Source: Polytrichum commune
Lineage: Eukaryota > Streptophyta > Polytrichopsida > Polytrichales > Polytrichaceae
Direction of reading: 5' to 3'
NCBI GenBank assembly: GCA_950295325.1
Contig: OX485803.1
Location: 73,671,554 to 73,735,553 of the forward strand
DNA: 64,000 bases
Shown here: positions 1 to 10,134 of the stretch, piece by piece
Layout: every line of letters begins with the position of its first letter
Position numbering within the stretch: the first letter of the stretch is position 1
Notes under the pieces: generated by a model
The model's input: the letters and a program-made list of their open reading frames with translations, nothing else
Database searches by the model: none
What the model was told of the DNA's origin: nothing
Position numbers and translations under genes: made by a program

Positions 1-715
1 TGAGGGATTATATAGTAAGCTTGAGGGGGTGAGCACCCTCAAGGCTCACGATAAGCCCTTGAGATTTCCTCCTACTTAGTAGGCGCCAATCCTATCTTCT
101 AAGTCTTCCTCCCTCAAATGATCAACAAGGATCCTAATTCGAACATTTAACTAGCCTTGGCTTTCTACCTACCACACTTTACCAAACTTGGGATGCTTCA
201 ACCCAAACTTAGCCTCCTTCGCTTTCCGCCGCCATAACTTTCTCCCCTTACTTTCCCAAATCGTCGCTCACCACTTAATTCAAACCACGATGCTTAACTC
301 GTGATTTGATTGGTGCTTTGAGAATTTGCTTATCCTCCACCTTGCATTCTTCCTTGGGCCTTCCCCATTAAGTGGCCATGATGAGGTGGTCCACTTGTGC
401 GCTCCATGTGATCCTCCATTCATCCCAATTCGAATGCACTTGCCTCTTGAGTCACTTTGGTTGTCTCCATCCATTTGTACTAGCCTACTCACTAACTACT
501 CAATCCAAGTTCTCCTTACCTATCCTCATTCACTCAAATCCTTCCGAAGGTAAAAACACAATAACAACTCACATCCTAGCCTCTTACAACATGGTACTTC
601 TAAGACTAACATTTCACTCTTTTTATATTTTTGTGAAGTAACATGCTACTTCAAAGTGCATCAACTAACGTTTCAAGGGTCTAAGACTAAATGTGGGCAC
701 CCTTTTGGGCTCACA
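1..715 (-). repeat. 3' LTR, partial (cut by window start)
   Basis: This is the first 715 bp, in minus-strand sense, of the 3' LTR, and it is nearly identical to 9420-10134. The rest of the LTR lies outside the window to the left. Short frames inside it recur identically in both LTRs and are not considered genes. Confidence 0.93.
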
Positions 716-776
716 TAATTGGCGACCATCGGGGGATGAATCCAAACATCTCTTGCTCCAAGGGTAAGTTGCCTAG

Positions 777-3700
777 TCAAGCTCGGTACTCCTTACATCT
801 ACTTCCCGATGTACGGGTAGGAAAGAGCTCACCATTCAACGTTTCCAATTGAATTGAATTATTAGGAAAGACCTCATAGACAAGGTAAGGTCCTAACCAT
901 ACCGCATTGAATTTCGCCGGAAATTCAAGCTTTCGTGCGTCTTGAATCATGACCATCATTCCCGGTGTTAGGGCCCTTCTCTTATGTCGTTTGTCGAAAG
1001 TAATCTTTCTCCTTCTTTGGATTGCCTCAATATGTTGAGCCGCCATTCTCCTCCCTTCGTCAAGTGCTTCCAAATCGGTTAGTCGATTTCGTAAGGATTG
1101 ACTTTCGGTAAGTCTCGTACTCACGGCCACCCTAAGTGACTCGACTTCATATTCGATTGGTAGTGTCGCTTCAAGACCATAGACTAAGGAAAATGGTGTA
1201 GCACGCGTAGTTACCTTATAGGTTGTACGGTATGCCCAAAGTGCCGCCGTTAGTTTCGTATCCCAATCCCGCTTCGAGTCTATAACCGTCTTGCGTAGTA
1301 TACTTACCAAAATTCCGTTAACCCTTTCCGTTTGTCCATTGGTTTGTGGGTGGTAGGGAGTAGTCTTCCGGTGATCAATTTTAAATTTCTCTGTCATCTC
1401 TCGAATCAAGTCATTCAAAAAGTGAGTACCCTTATCGCTTACTAGGATCTTCGGCACCCCGAACCGCGAAATTATGTTTTCGTACATAAATGTTGCCGCG
1501 TGTTCCGCCGTGTCGGTCTTCACCGCTTTGGCTTCCGCCCACTTGGTGAGGTACTCGGTTGCCACCACAATATATTTCATTCCTTTTGAAGATTGGGGAT
1601 GGACCTCACCCACATAGTCGATGCCCCATTTTTCGAAAGGAATTAAGGGTAATGATACATGTAAAGGCATCTCCATTCTAAGGTCGTCTCGGGCATACCG
1701 TTGGCAAGCGTCGCATTTCCTTACATAGTCATGGGCGTCCTTAAATAGTGTAGGCCAAAAGTAGCCCGCTCTAAGTATTTTTTGCCCGGTGAGTTGACCC
1801 GAGAAGTGACCGCCGCAAGCGCTATCGTGGCAAGCGATTAAAATCGCTTCAACCTCCGTTTTTGACACGCATCGTCGTAAAATACCATCGGACCCCCTTC
1901 TAAACAACCTATGGCCCACTACAACAAATTGCCTACTATTTACCCTCACCTTCCTTCTCTCTTCTTTTGTCCACTCTTTGGGCAACTTGTGGGTTGTTAG
2001 AAATTCCACTATGCCCGCATACCACTCCGGTGTAGAAGTGACCACAAAGAGGCTATCATCTACTAACATATCATTTACCGGATTTTTTCCTATCTCCTCC
2101 GACAACCTAGACAAGTGGTCCGCTTGTAAATGCATACGACCCGGTTTATATTCCACCGTGTAGTCGAATTCTTCTAATAACAAAACCCACCTAGCTAACC
2201 TACCACTTAACTCCGCCTTGTTAATTAGATACTTGATAGCCATGTGGTCAACAAAAAATACAACCGGGTTGCACATGAGGTAATGCCTAAACTTTTTAAC
2301 GGAAAACACCATGGCTAGGCACTCCCTCTCCGTTGTAGAGTAGTTTCTTTCGGCGGGGGTCAATTGCTTACTCGCATAAGCTATAGGTTGATCCTTCTCT
2401 TTTTCTCCCGTTGCTTGACAAAGCGCACTCCCTATTGCCACATTACTAGCATCACAATAGACGTGAAAAGGTTTACCCCAATTGGGTGGTATCAACACCG
2501 GATAGGTGCTCAACCTATCCCGCAATTCCTCAAAGGCTTTTTGACAAGCATCCGTCCACTCGAATTTGACATCCTTTTTGAGCAAATGGGTAATGGGCAC
2601 CGCTATCTTTGAAAAATTAGGAATAAGTTCCCGGTACCATCCCACATGTCCTAACAACTTAGAGATCCCCTTGGAATTGGTTGGAGTTGCCAAGTCGCTT
2701 ATGGCCGCAATCTTATCCGGATCGGGTTCTCTACCTTTCTCACTAACAACATAACCCAACAACACTCCCTTATTCACTCCCAAAAATGTCTTATCCGGGT
2801 TCAATGCTAACCTCATCTTCCTACACCTAACCAATGCCTCCCTAACACAATGTAGGTGATCATCCACATTACTTTGTGTGCTAAAATCGTCCACAAAGAC
2901 GGTCATGGATTTGAACAACAAGTCGGTGAAGATATACATTACTAATCGTTGGAAAGTAGCCGGGGCATTACATAACCCAAATGGCATCACTACCCACACA
3001 AAAGTACCCCAAGGTGTAGTAAAAGCCGTTTTATGGATATCTTGGAGGGCTATGGAAATTTGATTATAACCCGCATACCCATCCATAAAGGTATATCGCG
3101 AATGACCTCCAACCTCCTCAAGCAACAAGGTGATAAAAGGTAAGGGGAAGTGATCCTTTTGTGTGCACGAATTCAATTTCCTATAGTCGACACAAACCCT
3201 TAATTTCCCATTTTTTTTCTTTACTAAGACCATAGGAGAAACCCAATCCGTGATTTCCACCGGCTTGATAAACCCGGCCTTCAATAACCTTTCCAATTCC
3301 GCTTTCACCAACAATTGCAATTGAGGATTCATCCTCCTCTCCTTTTGTCTAATTGGCCTCGCCCCCGGAATTAAAGGAATCCGGTGCTCTACCATTTCCC
3401 TAGGAATTCCCTTAAGCTCATCGTAGGACCATGCAAAAGTATCACTAAACTCATCCACCAAATTGCTATACTCCCTAACCTCTTTCTCCCCCAATTTGGA
3501 GCCCATCTTCATTTGTCGGGTTTTTCCATTCTTTAATTTCACATCCACGTACTGCCAATCCGCTTCCGACACATGTGCTTGTTCCTCTTTGTTCCGATAC
3601 CAATCGGAAGGCACATTGGGGTAATCTTTCACATCTTGACCTACAACTATCCCCGTAGACGTGGTCTTGAAATGTAAAGGCTCCTCCAATTTCGATGACT

Positions 3701-6700
3701 CAATAATCACATCCTCCTCTTGAGTCCCATCTACATGAATTAAACTAACCTCACCCTCTTCCACGTCATCTACCCAAGGTGTTAACCCACCGCTAACCCA
3801 CTCTTCCTCGGTGAGCACCTCACATGGCTCCAACAATGAGCCCTCTCCTAAACTAACACTAGGAAATTCACTCCCTAAGCCTACTTGGTGAAATGTAACC
3901 ATTACATCAACCTCGGACTCGGGGTACTCCCTTAGCCATTGGGCATAATCCCCATTATCCCCATAATTGTAAAAATTAGGACCTAGACTTCCCGAGCCCG
4001 AATCTATAACAACCCTTTGACCTTCGGGATGGACGACTCCCACCAATGCCTTGCCAATCTCATTCTCGTTTAAGTCATCAATTTCCTTCTCCAATGGCAA
4101 ATACATCTCCTTCTTCATCCATCCTTCTAATGAACCAATGGACACTATGACCCTATTACCCTCCGGACCATAAGTGATGGATGGTTTAGGTCCACCCCAA
4201 TTGACCATAGCATTCGCCATCCGCAACCAAGGCCTACCTAGCAAAATGGGGAAGGTGTCCTTGTTGGAGTGCATTTTAATGACATGGAAGGTGACCAAGT
4301 ACTCCTCACCTCCCGTAGTCATTCTACAATCCTTGATCATCCCCAAAGGCGTAGTCGAACTTTGATTTGCCATATTTATGACCAAAGGTGAAGGCCCCGT
4401 GAGTCCAAGTCCCAATTTTTTCATAGTATCCTCCGGTAGTATATTTAGACTACTCCCTCCGTCGACTAGCACATTAGGAACCACCTTATCTACTATAACA
4501 ACTTCTATTTCTATAGCTTTCACGTCTCTTCCACCTTGTGATTGGATCCTAGCGGCTATTTTAGCTTTCACCTTCCTCATCCTCTTGTGTACCGGCATTC
4601 CCTCCTTTAATGTTTTCCTTGCCGTGGGTGAAATTTCCAATAGTTGGCCGAAAGTAATATCCGCCTTGAGTGTACTAAGGTCCGCCCACAAGTCGTACCC
4701 GGTAGATCTTTCCACCTTAGAATTACCCACTACGTCGAATTCGTCTACGGGAACCCCCGGTCCTTCCCATTCACCCACATCGCTATTATCCAAGTCATGT
4801 ACCGCATTAGTCCTCTCCCTATCTTGTAAAATTATATTTTCCCTCTCCACATCCTTAGTAGCTCTTCTAGCTACCCTATCCAACTCGGAGAGATTAATCT
4901 CTTCATCCGAAGAGTAATTTCCTTGCTCTCCTATTCCTACCTCCAACGGGGCATCCCCTCTCCTAGCCCTAGTAGTTACCGCTAGTGCAGGTGCTTCTTC
5001 AACCACACCCTTACCCTTCACTAACTCATATGTAATAGCATTGGTGTGAGGAGGCCATTGACTTTGTTCCTCTCCAATCCTCGTTGGGAGAGGAAGCATG
5101 TCATCACATGTGGCCTCCAACACTCCATCCATGAACCTAACATCTTGGGAGTTAGATGGTCCCGGATCCGTTGGAGGCGCTTGTCTCCCGTTACTACCAT
5201 TAGGTGGAACTCCTTGTCTATTTTGTATTGGAATGTAACCGGTTGTGGTTTGCAAGCCCGCCGGTGGATGAAAAGTTTGCCTAGCATTACTATGGTCATA
5301 GTATAAGTTAGGTGGCCTAAGTTCATTGGCCGGTACTCCTTGTGGCCTAGCACCTCGCATATTATCCCTTGCTTGTTGTTGTGGATTAGCCACCGGGTAA
5401 GGGACATTAATTATTTTGTCCGGTTGGCGACACGTATCCGAGGGATGACTTCCTCCACAATTGCTACAATTAAACTCTTGACCTTCGGACCAACATTGTC
5501 CTTGAGCGTGCCACCTTCCACAAAAGGGATGAAATTCCTTCTTCTCTAAATTTTGGCCACCTTGCCCTCTAGGTTGTGGTCCTCTATTGATTCCATTTCC
5601 ATAGTGAGGTGGCGCTTGACCTCGTTGATTTTGTTGAGGTGGGTTACCGTTTCCTCTTTGGTCACGGTTTTGTCCACTTCTACAAAATTGACGCGTGTGG
5701 CCCGGTTGGCCACATTGGACACACCATAATCCGGAAGAATGCCTACCCGACTCAACCGGGGGTGGAGGCCCCGGTTGTTGACTCCGGATCATTAATGACA
5801 TTTGATCCGTGAGGCTTTGCATTTGTTTTATCATAGCCTCTTGGAATCCTAGTTGGCTAGCACCTAGTCTTCTCTCAACCTCCTCCAAGTGTGGATCCGT
5901 TCTAGGGGCCGGTAGTGCCAAAAGAGGTGCCGGTTCCCTAACCGCTAAAGGTCGGGGACCGGTGTCCACAATGGCATATGGAATTTGGTTCTCATACTTA
6001 GCGGGTTCTACCGCTACCACCCTAGGGCGTATGGGGATGAATTGTGGGATCAATTCATCCTCCCTTCTCCATAGCCTTTCGTGATCTTTATCCAAGTTTT
6101 CAATATCTCTAGCCGCACGCTTGGCATCCGCCAAGGTCAAGGGATTCCTTTCTAGAACACCCCTAATAGTTCCGGACTTAAAAAACCCTTGAATGAAAAA
6201 TTGCTTTAGCGTGTCGTCGTTGAGCATGGTACCCACAAATCTAGTGCACACTAAATCAAACCTCCTAATGTAAGCCGAAATTTCTTCCTCCCTTCCTTGC
6301 TTCAATGACGACAATGCCCTTAATGCGGTACTTTGACCCACTTCCGGCCTAAATTCGTTAAGAAACTCCCTTTGTAATTGTTCCCATCCCCTAAAATGTC
6401 CCTCGGCATGATCCCGATACCATTCATAGGCTTCCCCCTCTAGAGTGGTAGGAAACCACACTAACCAATAACCCGGGTCGGTTATGAGGAAGCTAGCCAA
6501 CCGTTCGATATACCGTTCCATGTGCCGAGAGGGGTCCTCATCCTTGGTCCCATAAAATTTAGGGAGATGAGATGGCATATCCATCGCCGCTAAATTTTGT
6601 GGAACCACAATTGGTAGGCCTCTTGGCCTAACCAATGGGTCTATTGGAGGTATAGGAGGTATGGGCGGAATTGGGGGTATGGGTGGTGGATCCATCCCCC

Positions 6701-7016
6701 GTTCCTCGGCCATGGTGACCGGTGAACTATTCAACAATCCCCTATCAACTTCTACCGGGAATTCTTCTCTAAGTGTGTAATTTTCCGAAGAAGTTTCACC
6801 ACTCAATTTGGAGGGAGTGATCTCCTCTTCAAGTTGAGCTCCAAATTCTAAGGTGTCTAGAATTGACCTAGTCCTAGGTTCGACGTTCAAACAACTCTCT
6901 ATTCTAACATTATCTTGTTCTAATCTATCACGGATTTTAGAGGACCGCCTCTTTCGAGTAGATTTCTCTAGTCCTACTATCAAACTTGGTTTTTGTGAGC
7001 GAGTCCTACCTTGCAT
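777..7016 (-). CDS. Gag-Pol polyprotein of Ty3/gypsy retrotransposon, intact
   Basis: This single uninterrupted 2079-aa frame encodes the structural and replication proteins of the element. Domains in order are: a Pro-rich N-terminal stretch with repeated PPIP; a retrotransposon gag domain at about 130-330 (WFPTTLEGEAYEWY); a CCHC knuckle near 430 (CVQCGQPGHTRQFC) and a second Cys cluster (CSNCGGSHPSDTC); an aspartic protease near 850 (LVDGGSSLNIL); reverse transcriptase with FVDDF near 1374; RNase H near 1520 (YCDAS, TTERE); an integrase HHCC finger near 1730 and a DDE core (GIDYVGEV near 1797, SDKGTHF near 1857, TNGQTERVNG near 1893). It ends in a short GPYLVYEV-type tail with no chromodomain. 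All visible catalytic residues are present, so the protein looks functional. The start is the first ATG of the frame, about 0.9 kb from the 5' LTR. Expression is presumably driven by the LTR. Confidence 0.95.
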   Translation of the reverse strand: MQGRTRSQKPSLIVGLEKSTRKRRSSKIRDRLEQDNVRIESCLNVEPRTRSILDTLEFGAQLEEEITPSKLSGETSSENYTLREEFPVEVDRGLLNSSPVTMAEERGMDPPPIPPIPPIPPIPPIDPLVRPRGLPIVVPQNLAAMDMPSHLPKFYGTKDEDPSRHMERYIERLASFLITDPGYWLVWFPTTLEGEAYEWYRDHAEGHFRGWEQLQREFLNEFRPEVGQSTALRALSSLKQGREEEISAYIRRFDLVCTRFVGTMLNDDTLKQFFIQGFFKSGTIRGVLERNPLTLADAKRAARDIENLDKDHERLWRREDELIPQFIPIRPRVVAVEPAKYENQIPYAIVDTGPRPLAVREPAPLLALPAPRTDPHLEEVERRLGASQLGFQEAMIKQMQSLTDQMSLMIRSQQPGPPPPVESGRHSSGLWCVQCGQPGHTRQFCRSGQNRDQRGNGNPPQQNQRGQAPPHYGNGINRGPQPRGQGGQNLEKKEFHPFCGRWHAQGQCWSEGQEFNCSNCGGSHPSDTCRQPDKIINVPYPVANPQQQARDNMRGARPQGVPANELRPPNLYYDHSNARQTFHPPAGLQTTTGYIPIQNRQGVPPNGSNGRQAPPTDPGPSNSQDVRFMDGVLEATCDDMLPLPTRIGEEQSQWPPHTNAITYELVKGKGVVEEAPALAVTTRARRGDAPLEVGIGEQGNYSSDEEINLSELDRVARRATKDVERENIILQDRERTNAVHDLDNSDVGEWEGPGVPVDEFDVVGNSKVERSTGYDLWADLSTLKADITFGQLLEISPTARKTLKEGMPVHKRMRKVKAKIAARIQSQGGRDVKAIEIEVVIVDKVVPNVLVDGGSSLNILPEDTMKKLGLGLTGPSPLVINMANQSSTTPLGMIKDCRMTTGGEEYLVTFHVIKMHSNKDTFPILLGRPWLRMANAMVNWGGPKPSITYGPEGNRVIVSIGSLEGWMKKEMYLPLEKEIDDLNENEIGKALVGVVHPEGQRVVIDSGSGSLGPNFYNYGDNGDYAQWLREYPESEVDVMVTFHQVGLGSEFPSVSLGEGSLLEPCEVLTEEEWVSGGLTPWVDDVEEGEVSLIHVDGTQEEDVIIESSKLEEPLHFKTTSTGIVVGQDVKDYPNVPSDWYRNKEEQAHVSEADWQYVDVKLKNGKTRQMKMGSKLGEKEVREYSNLVDEFSDTFAWSYDELKGIPREMVEHRIPLIPGARPIRQKERRMNPQLQLLVKAELERLLKAGFIKPVEITDWVSPMVLVKKKNGKLRVCVDYRKLNSCTQKDHFPLPFITLLLEEVGGHSRYTFMDGYAGYNQISIALQDIHKTAFTTPWGTFVWVVMPFGLCNAPATFQRLVMYIFTDLLFKSMTVFVDDFSTQSNVDDHLHCVREALVRCRKMRLALNPDKTFLGVNKGVLLGYVVSEKGREPDPDKIAAISDLATPTNSKGISKLLGHVGWYRELIPNFSKIAVPITHLLKKDVKFEWTDACQKAFEELRDRLSTYPVLIPPNWGKPFHVYCDASNVAIGSALCQATGEKEKDQPIAYASKQLTPAERNYSTTERECLAMVFSVKKFRHYLMCNPVVFFVDHMAIKYLINKAELSGRLARWVLLLEEFDYTVEYKPGRMHLQADHLSRLSEEIGKNPVNDMLVDDSLFVVTSTPEWYAGIVEFLTTHKLPKEWTKEERRKVRVNSRQFVVVGHRLFRRGSDGILRRCVSKTEVEAILIACHDSACGGHFSGQLTGQKILRAGYFWPTLFKDAHDYVRKCDACQRYARDDLRMEMPLHVSLPLIPFEKWGIDYVGEVHPQSSKGMKYIVVATEYLTKWAEAKAVKTDTAEHAATFMYENIISRFGVPKILVSDKGTHFLNDLIREMTEKFKIDHRKTTPYHPQTNGQTERVNGILVSILRKTVIDSKRDWDTKLTAALWAYRTTYKVTTRATPFSLVYGLEATLPIEYEVESLRVAVSTRLTESQSLRNRLTDLEALDEGRRMAAQHIEAIQRRRKITFDKRHKRRALTPGMMVMIQDARKLEFPAKFNAVWLGPYLVYEVFPNNSIQLETLNGELFPTRTSGSRCKEYRA

Positions 7017-7925
7017 TCCATAAGAATCGATCGACCCTCACTTGACCACACATAATCCTAGCAATTCCCCTCTTAATATTTTCACTTGTCTTGGTGTGGT
7101 TATAATTTTTTTAGGAGGTGAGGAAAAGAACCTGCAAGCCCACTTAGGTGAAAGAATCCCAATAGGGGATAGGCATGTTCATGTTAATTTTTTGGTTAAG
7201 TCGGAGCATCACCTCCGCACCTTCCCGCAAATTAACACTCACCACAATACCGATTGTGAGGGGGTGACCTTCCGAGTAGATTATGTTAAAAGTCGAGGCT
7301 TCACCCTTCAACTTCTCACACCATCCACAATTCGGGAATTACCCTCTACAACGGATAACAACAATCACGAGTACAAAAGGCATTCCTTAATTAGTTAATG
7401 AGTTCACTTTGAAGAAATAAACATACCTTGAGCAATCGCATCCCCCTGTGAGTTAGCACTCCCCTCAATCGTGACTCAATGTAACAACACCATAAACTTT
7501 GTGAAATATTAATTTAATCTAGAGCATGAAATGACAACTCCCAAAACTTTGAGACTCACCCCGAGGTGAGTGTCAAAGTTCAATGTCCTAAGGTGAATTT
7601 ACCCTCTAATGTTTTAATGAGCTACTCGGTTATAGGTTCCTTTTAAGTTCTTAGCAAATCCCCAAAAAGGTTGAAGACGTACCTTCGCCGCGCTCCTTCC
7701 TCAAAAATGAATTTGCGTAATTGACAATGCAATTCATTCCAAGGAATAGTTGAAATACAATGAATTCAAATGTAACCCAAAGAGAGAATACTTACCGAGT
7801 TTCAGGTGCTCCTTCCCTTCTCTCAAGTTTGTGTCTCCAATTTTTCCTAGTTGCCTCCAAGTCTCCTAGTCGCCTCCAAGTCTTGTAACTACCTTCCGCT
7901 TCGCTCCCGGCAGACGCACCAATTA
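7017..7925 (-). other. Retrotransposon leader with primer-binding-site-like motif
   Basis: This is the untranslated region between the 5' LTR and gag. Next to the LTR end (plus-strand 7904-7922), the minus strand reads TTGGTGCGTCTGCCGGGAG, which resembles the TTGGCGCCGTTGCCGGGG type of primer binding site common in Tat/Athila elements. Near 7840-7890 a short repeat of the form cctccaagtc/ctagt is present. I see no convincing gene in it. Confidence 0.6.
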
Positions 7926-10134
7926 TGTGAGGCCAAACCCCCCACCCTTAAGCGTCCGTAGTCCGAGTAGTGGGTTTGGGCTCACATTCCTCCGCGGTAT
8001 TGGATTTGGACTTGGATGAGTCCATAGTGCAAGGTTCACCCTTCAAGTGGTCTTGGATTTAACTGGAATTTCACTTTTAACAACTCAATGTACAATTTCA
8101 ATACGTATGTGGAGAATGCACAAGTTAACTATGTTATTTTAACCTCCTTATGCTCGGGTGCTATTTTGTCTTTGTTTGCTTCTAACGTCCATCCGGCCGC
8201 TTTAGCTACACAAGCCCTTAAGGATATCCCTCTCCTAAATGGAGTCCGTGCCGTTGACTCTATACTACCACTTGAACTATCACTTGTGTATTCCGTATCG
8301 CTACTATAAGAGGTCTCACTTGGTGTCTCCATACCGTACATAAGCCTTTAAGTATTAAGAAATACTTATGTGACTTATGTCAATCTCTCCCTCGCACCTT
8401 TGGTCTTTGCTTCATTTGTCTTGCCATCGCGAGAGTGCTCCACATTCTCCATTAATTTGTGCACGTGGTTTATTTTTAAAGAGAGGATGCAAGTGTTAAA
8501 AAAACACTATTCTCTATAGTCAATCTCAAATACATTTACTTGTGAAAGCCACCATAACACTAACTAGCATAATGTAACTAACTACTTATCTATGAGCTAA
8601 TTAGGTAGGCTATCTACTAAGCTCCTTCATGAACCCATCTCTTTACTTTCTAATTACATAAACCTAGCTCCTTCATAAACCCAGCTCCTTCATAAACCCA
8701 ACTTCTTAGCTTCTAACTAAACAAACCCAGCTTCTTCATAAACCCAGCTTCTTCATGAACCCAGCTCCTTAGCTTCTAACTAAACAAACCCAGGTCCTTC
8801 ATAAACCCAGCTCTTTACTTTCTAACTAAACAAACCCAGCTCCTTCATAAACCCAGCTCTTTACTTTCTAACTAAACAAACCCAGCTCCTTCATAAACCC
8901 AGCTCCTTCATGAACCCACAACTTTGTAGTTGTAATCCCCAACTACCTCACTAATTATTCAAGCCCTTAACTAATCTTCCTACCTAATTTCCCTAATTCT
9001 ACTAACAACCCCTTTCTAATCACACAATTCTTCTCTAATCCTAAAATCCTAAAATCCTAGAGAGGAGAGGGGGAGAGAGAATTTCCTAACTTCACTAAGA
9101 CTAACTAATCCACACAAGTATATTTTTGCACTCATCACAACATCAAGTGCTCAACTCTTAAACATGGAACTTGCAACCACGTGTATTCAAAACATGAACT
9201 TTAAGTACCACAAATTGGAATCATGAATTAACTTTAAAATCCTTCACGTCAACACTAATTCTACCAAGAGGTCAAGCCCTCTTCAAGGCTAACAAGCCTT
9301 GGCTCTCAAACTAAAAACTAAGCACACACATGTGCTCCAATATGGCTTCCCACACCCACACTTATAACTCGTGGGGTGCCTTGGAGCACAAAGGAAAGAG
9401 AGGATGAGTGAGGGAAGAATGAGGGATTATATAGTAAGCTTGAGGGGGTGAGCACCCTCAAGGCTCACGATAAGCCCTTGAGATTTCCTCCTACTTAGTA
9501 GGCGCCAATCCTATCTTCTAAGTCTTCCTCCCTCAAATGATCAACAAGGATCCTAATTCGAACATTTAACTAGCCTTGGCTTTCTACCTACCACACTTTA
9601 CCAAACTTGGGATGCTTCAACCCAAACTTAGCCTCCTTCGCTTTCCGCCGCCATAACTTTCTCCCCTTACTTTCCCAAATCGTCGCTCACCACTTAATTC
9701 AAACCACGATGCTTAACTCGTGATTTGATTGGTGCTTTGAGAATTTGCTTATCCTCCACCTTGCATTCTTCCTTGGGCCTTCCCCATTAAGTGGCCATGA
9801 TGAGGTGGTCCACTTGTGCGCTCCATGTGATCCTCCATTCATCCCAATTCGAATGCACTTGCCTCTTGAGTCACTTTGGTTGTCTCCATCCATTTGTACT
9901 AGCCTACTCACTAACTACTCAATCCAAGTTCTCCTTACCTATCCTCATTCACTCAAATCCTTCCGAAGGTAAAAACACAATAACAACTCACATCCTAGCC
10001 TCTTACAACATGGTACTTCTAAGACTAACATTTCACTCTTTTTATATTTTTGTGAAGTAACATGCTACTTCAAAGTGCATCAACTAACATTTCAAGGGTC
10101 TAAGACTAAATGTGGGCACCCTTTTGGGCTCACA
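7926..10134 (-). repeat. 5' LTR (about 2.2 kb)
   Basis: This is the full LTR of the gypsy element. Its ends form an imperfect inverted repeat (TGTGAGSCCAAA at both termini). The first 715 bp in minus-strand sense match the partial 3' LTR. It contains a tandem repeat block (8621-8917) and a 70-codon minus-strand frame (8129-8341) rich in Ser/Thr/Glu, of doubtful meaning. The inner boundary is inferred from the terminal inverted repeat and the adjoining primer-binding-like motif, because the matching end of the 3' LTR is outside the window. Confidence 0.8.
8621..8917. repeat. Tandem repeat inside the LTR
   Basis: The short motif cccagctccttcataaa recurs many times. A higher-order unit of about 47 bp adds a ctttctaactaaacaaa segment. 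Copies vary slightly (ctccttcat, cttcttcat, ctctttact). Confidence 0.85.

Larger units (their letters stand above)
1..10134 (-). mobile_element. Ty3/gypsy LTR retrotransposon, near-complete, minus strand
   Basis: Positions 1-715 repeat at 9420-10134 with a constant offset of 9419 and one visible difference (g at 670, a at 10089 or thereabouts). The gag-pol frame runs on the minus strand, so the right-hand LTR is the 5' LTR and the left copy is the start of the 3' LTR, cut by the window edge. The LTR outer end on the minus strand is TGTGAGCCC. The inner end of the 5' LTR is at 7926, giving an LTR of about 2.2 kb. The target duplication cannot be tested because the left flank is missing; the right flank begins atctt. 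One mismatch in 715 bp and an intact polyprotein point to a recent insertion. There is no chromodomain and the gag-pol is long, which fits the non-chromovirus Tat/Athila side of Ty3/gypsy; the exact clade is inference. Confidence 0.93.

Noticed and set aside
280-641. Frames of 70-89 codons in the gypsy LTR, repeated at 9699-10060
   Set aside because: They occur identically in both LTR copies only because the LTR is duplicated, overlap each other on both strands and have no motif.
4378-4917. 179-codon plus-strand frame antisense to gag-pol
   Set aside because: It lies wholly opposite an intact domain-bearing polyprotein and is low-complexity Ser/Thr/Leu, as expected of an antisense shadow.
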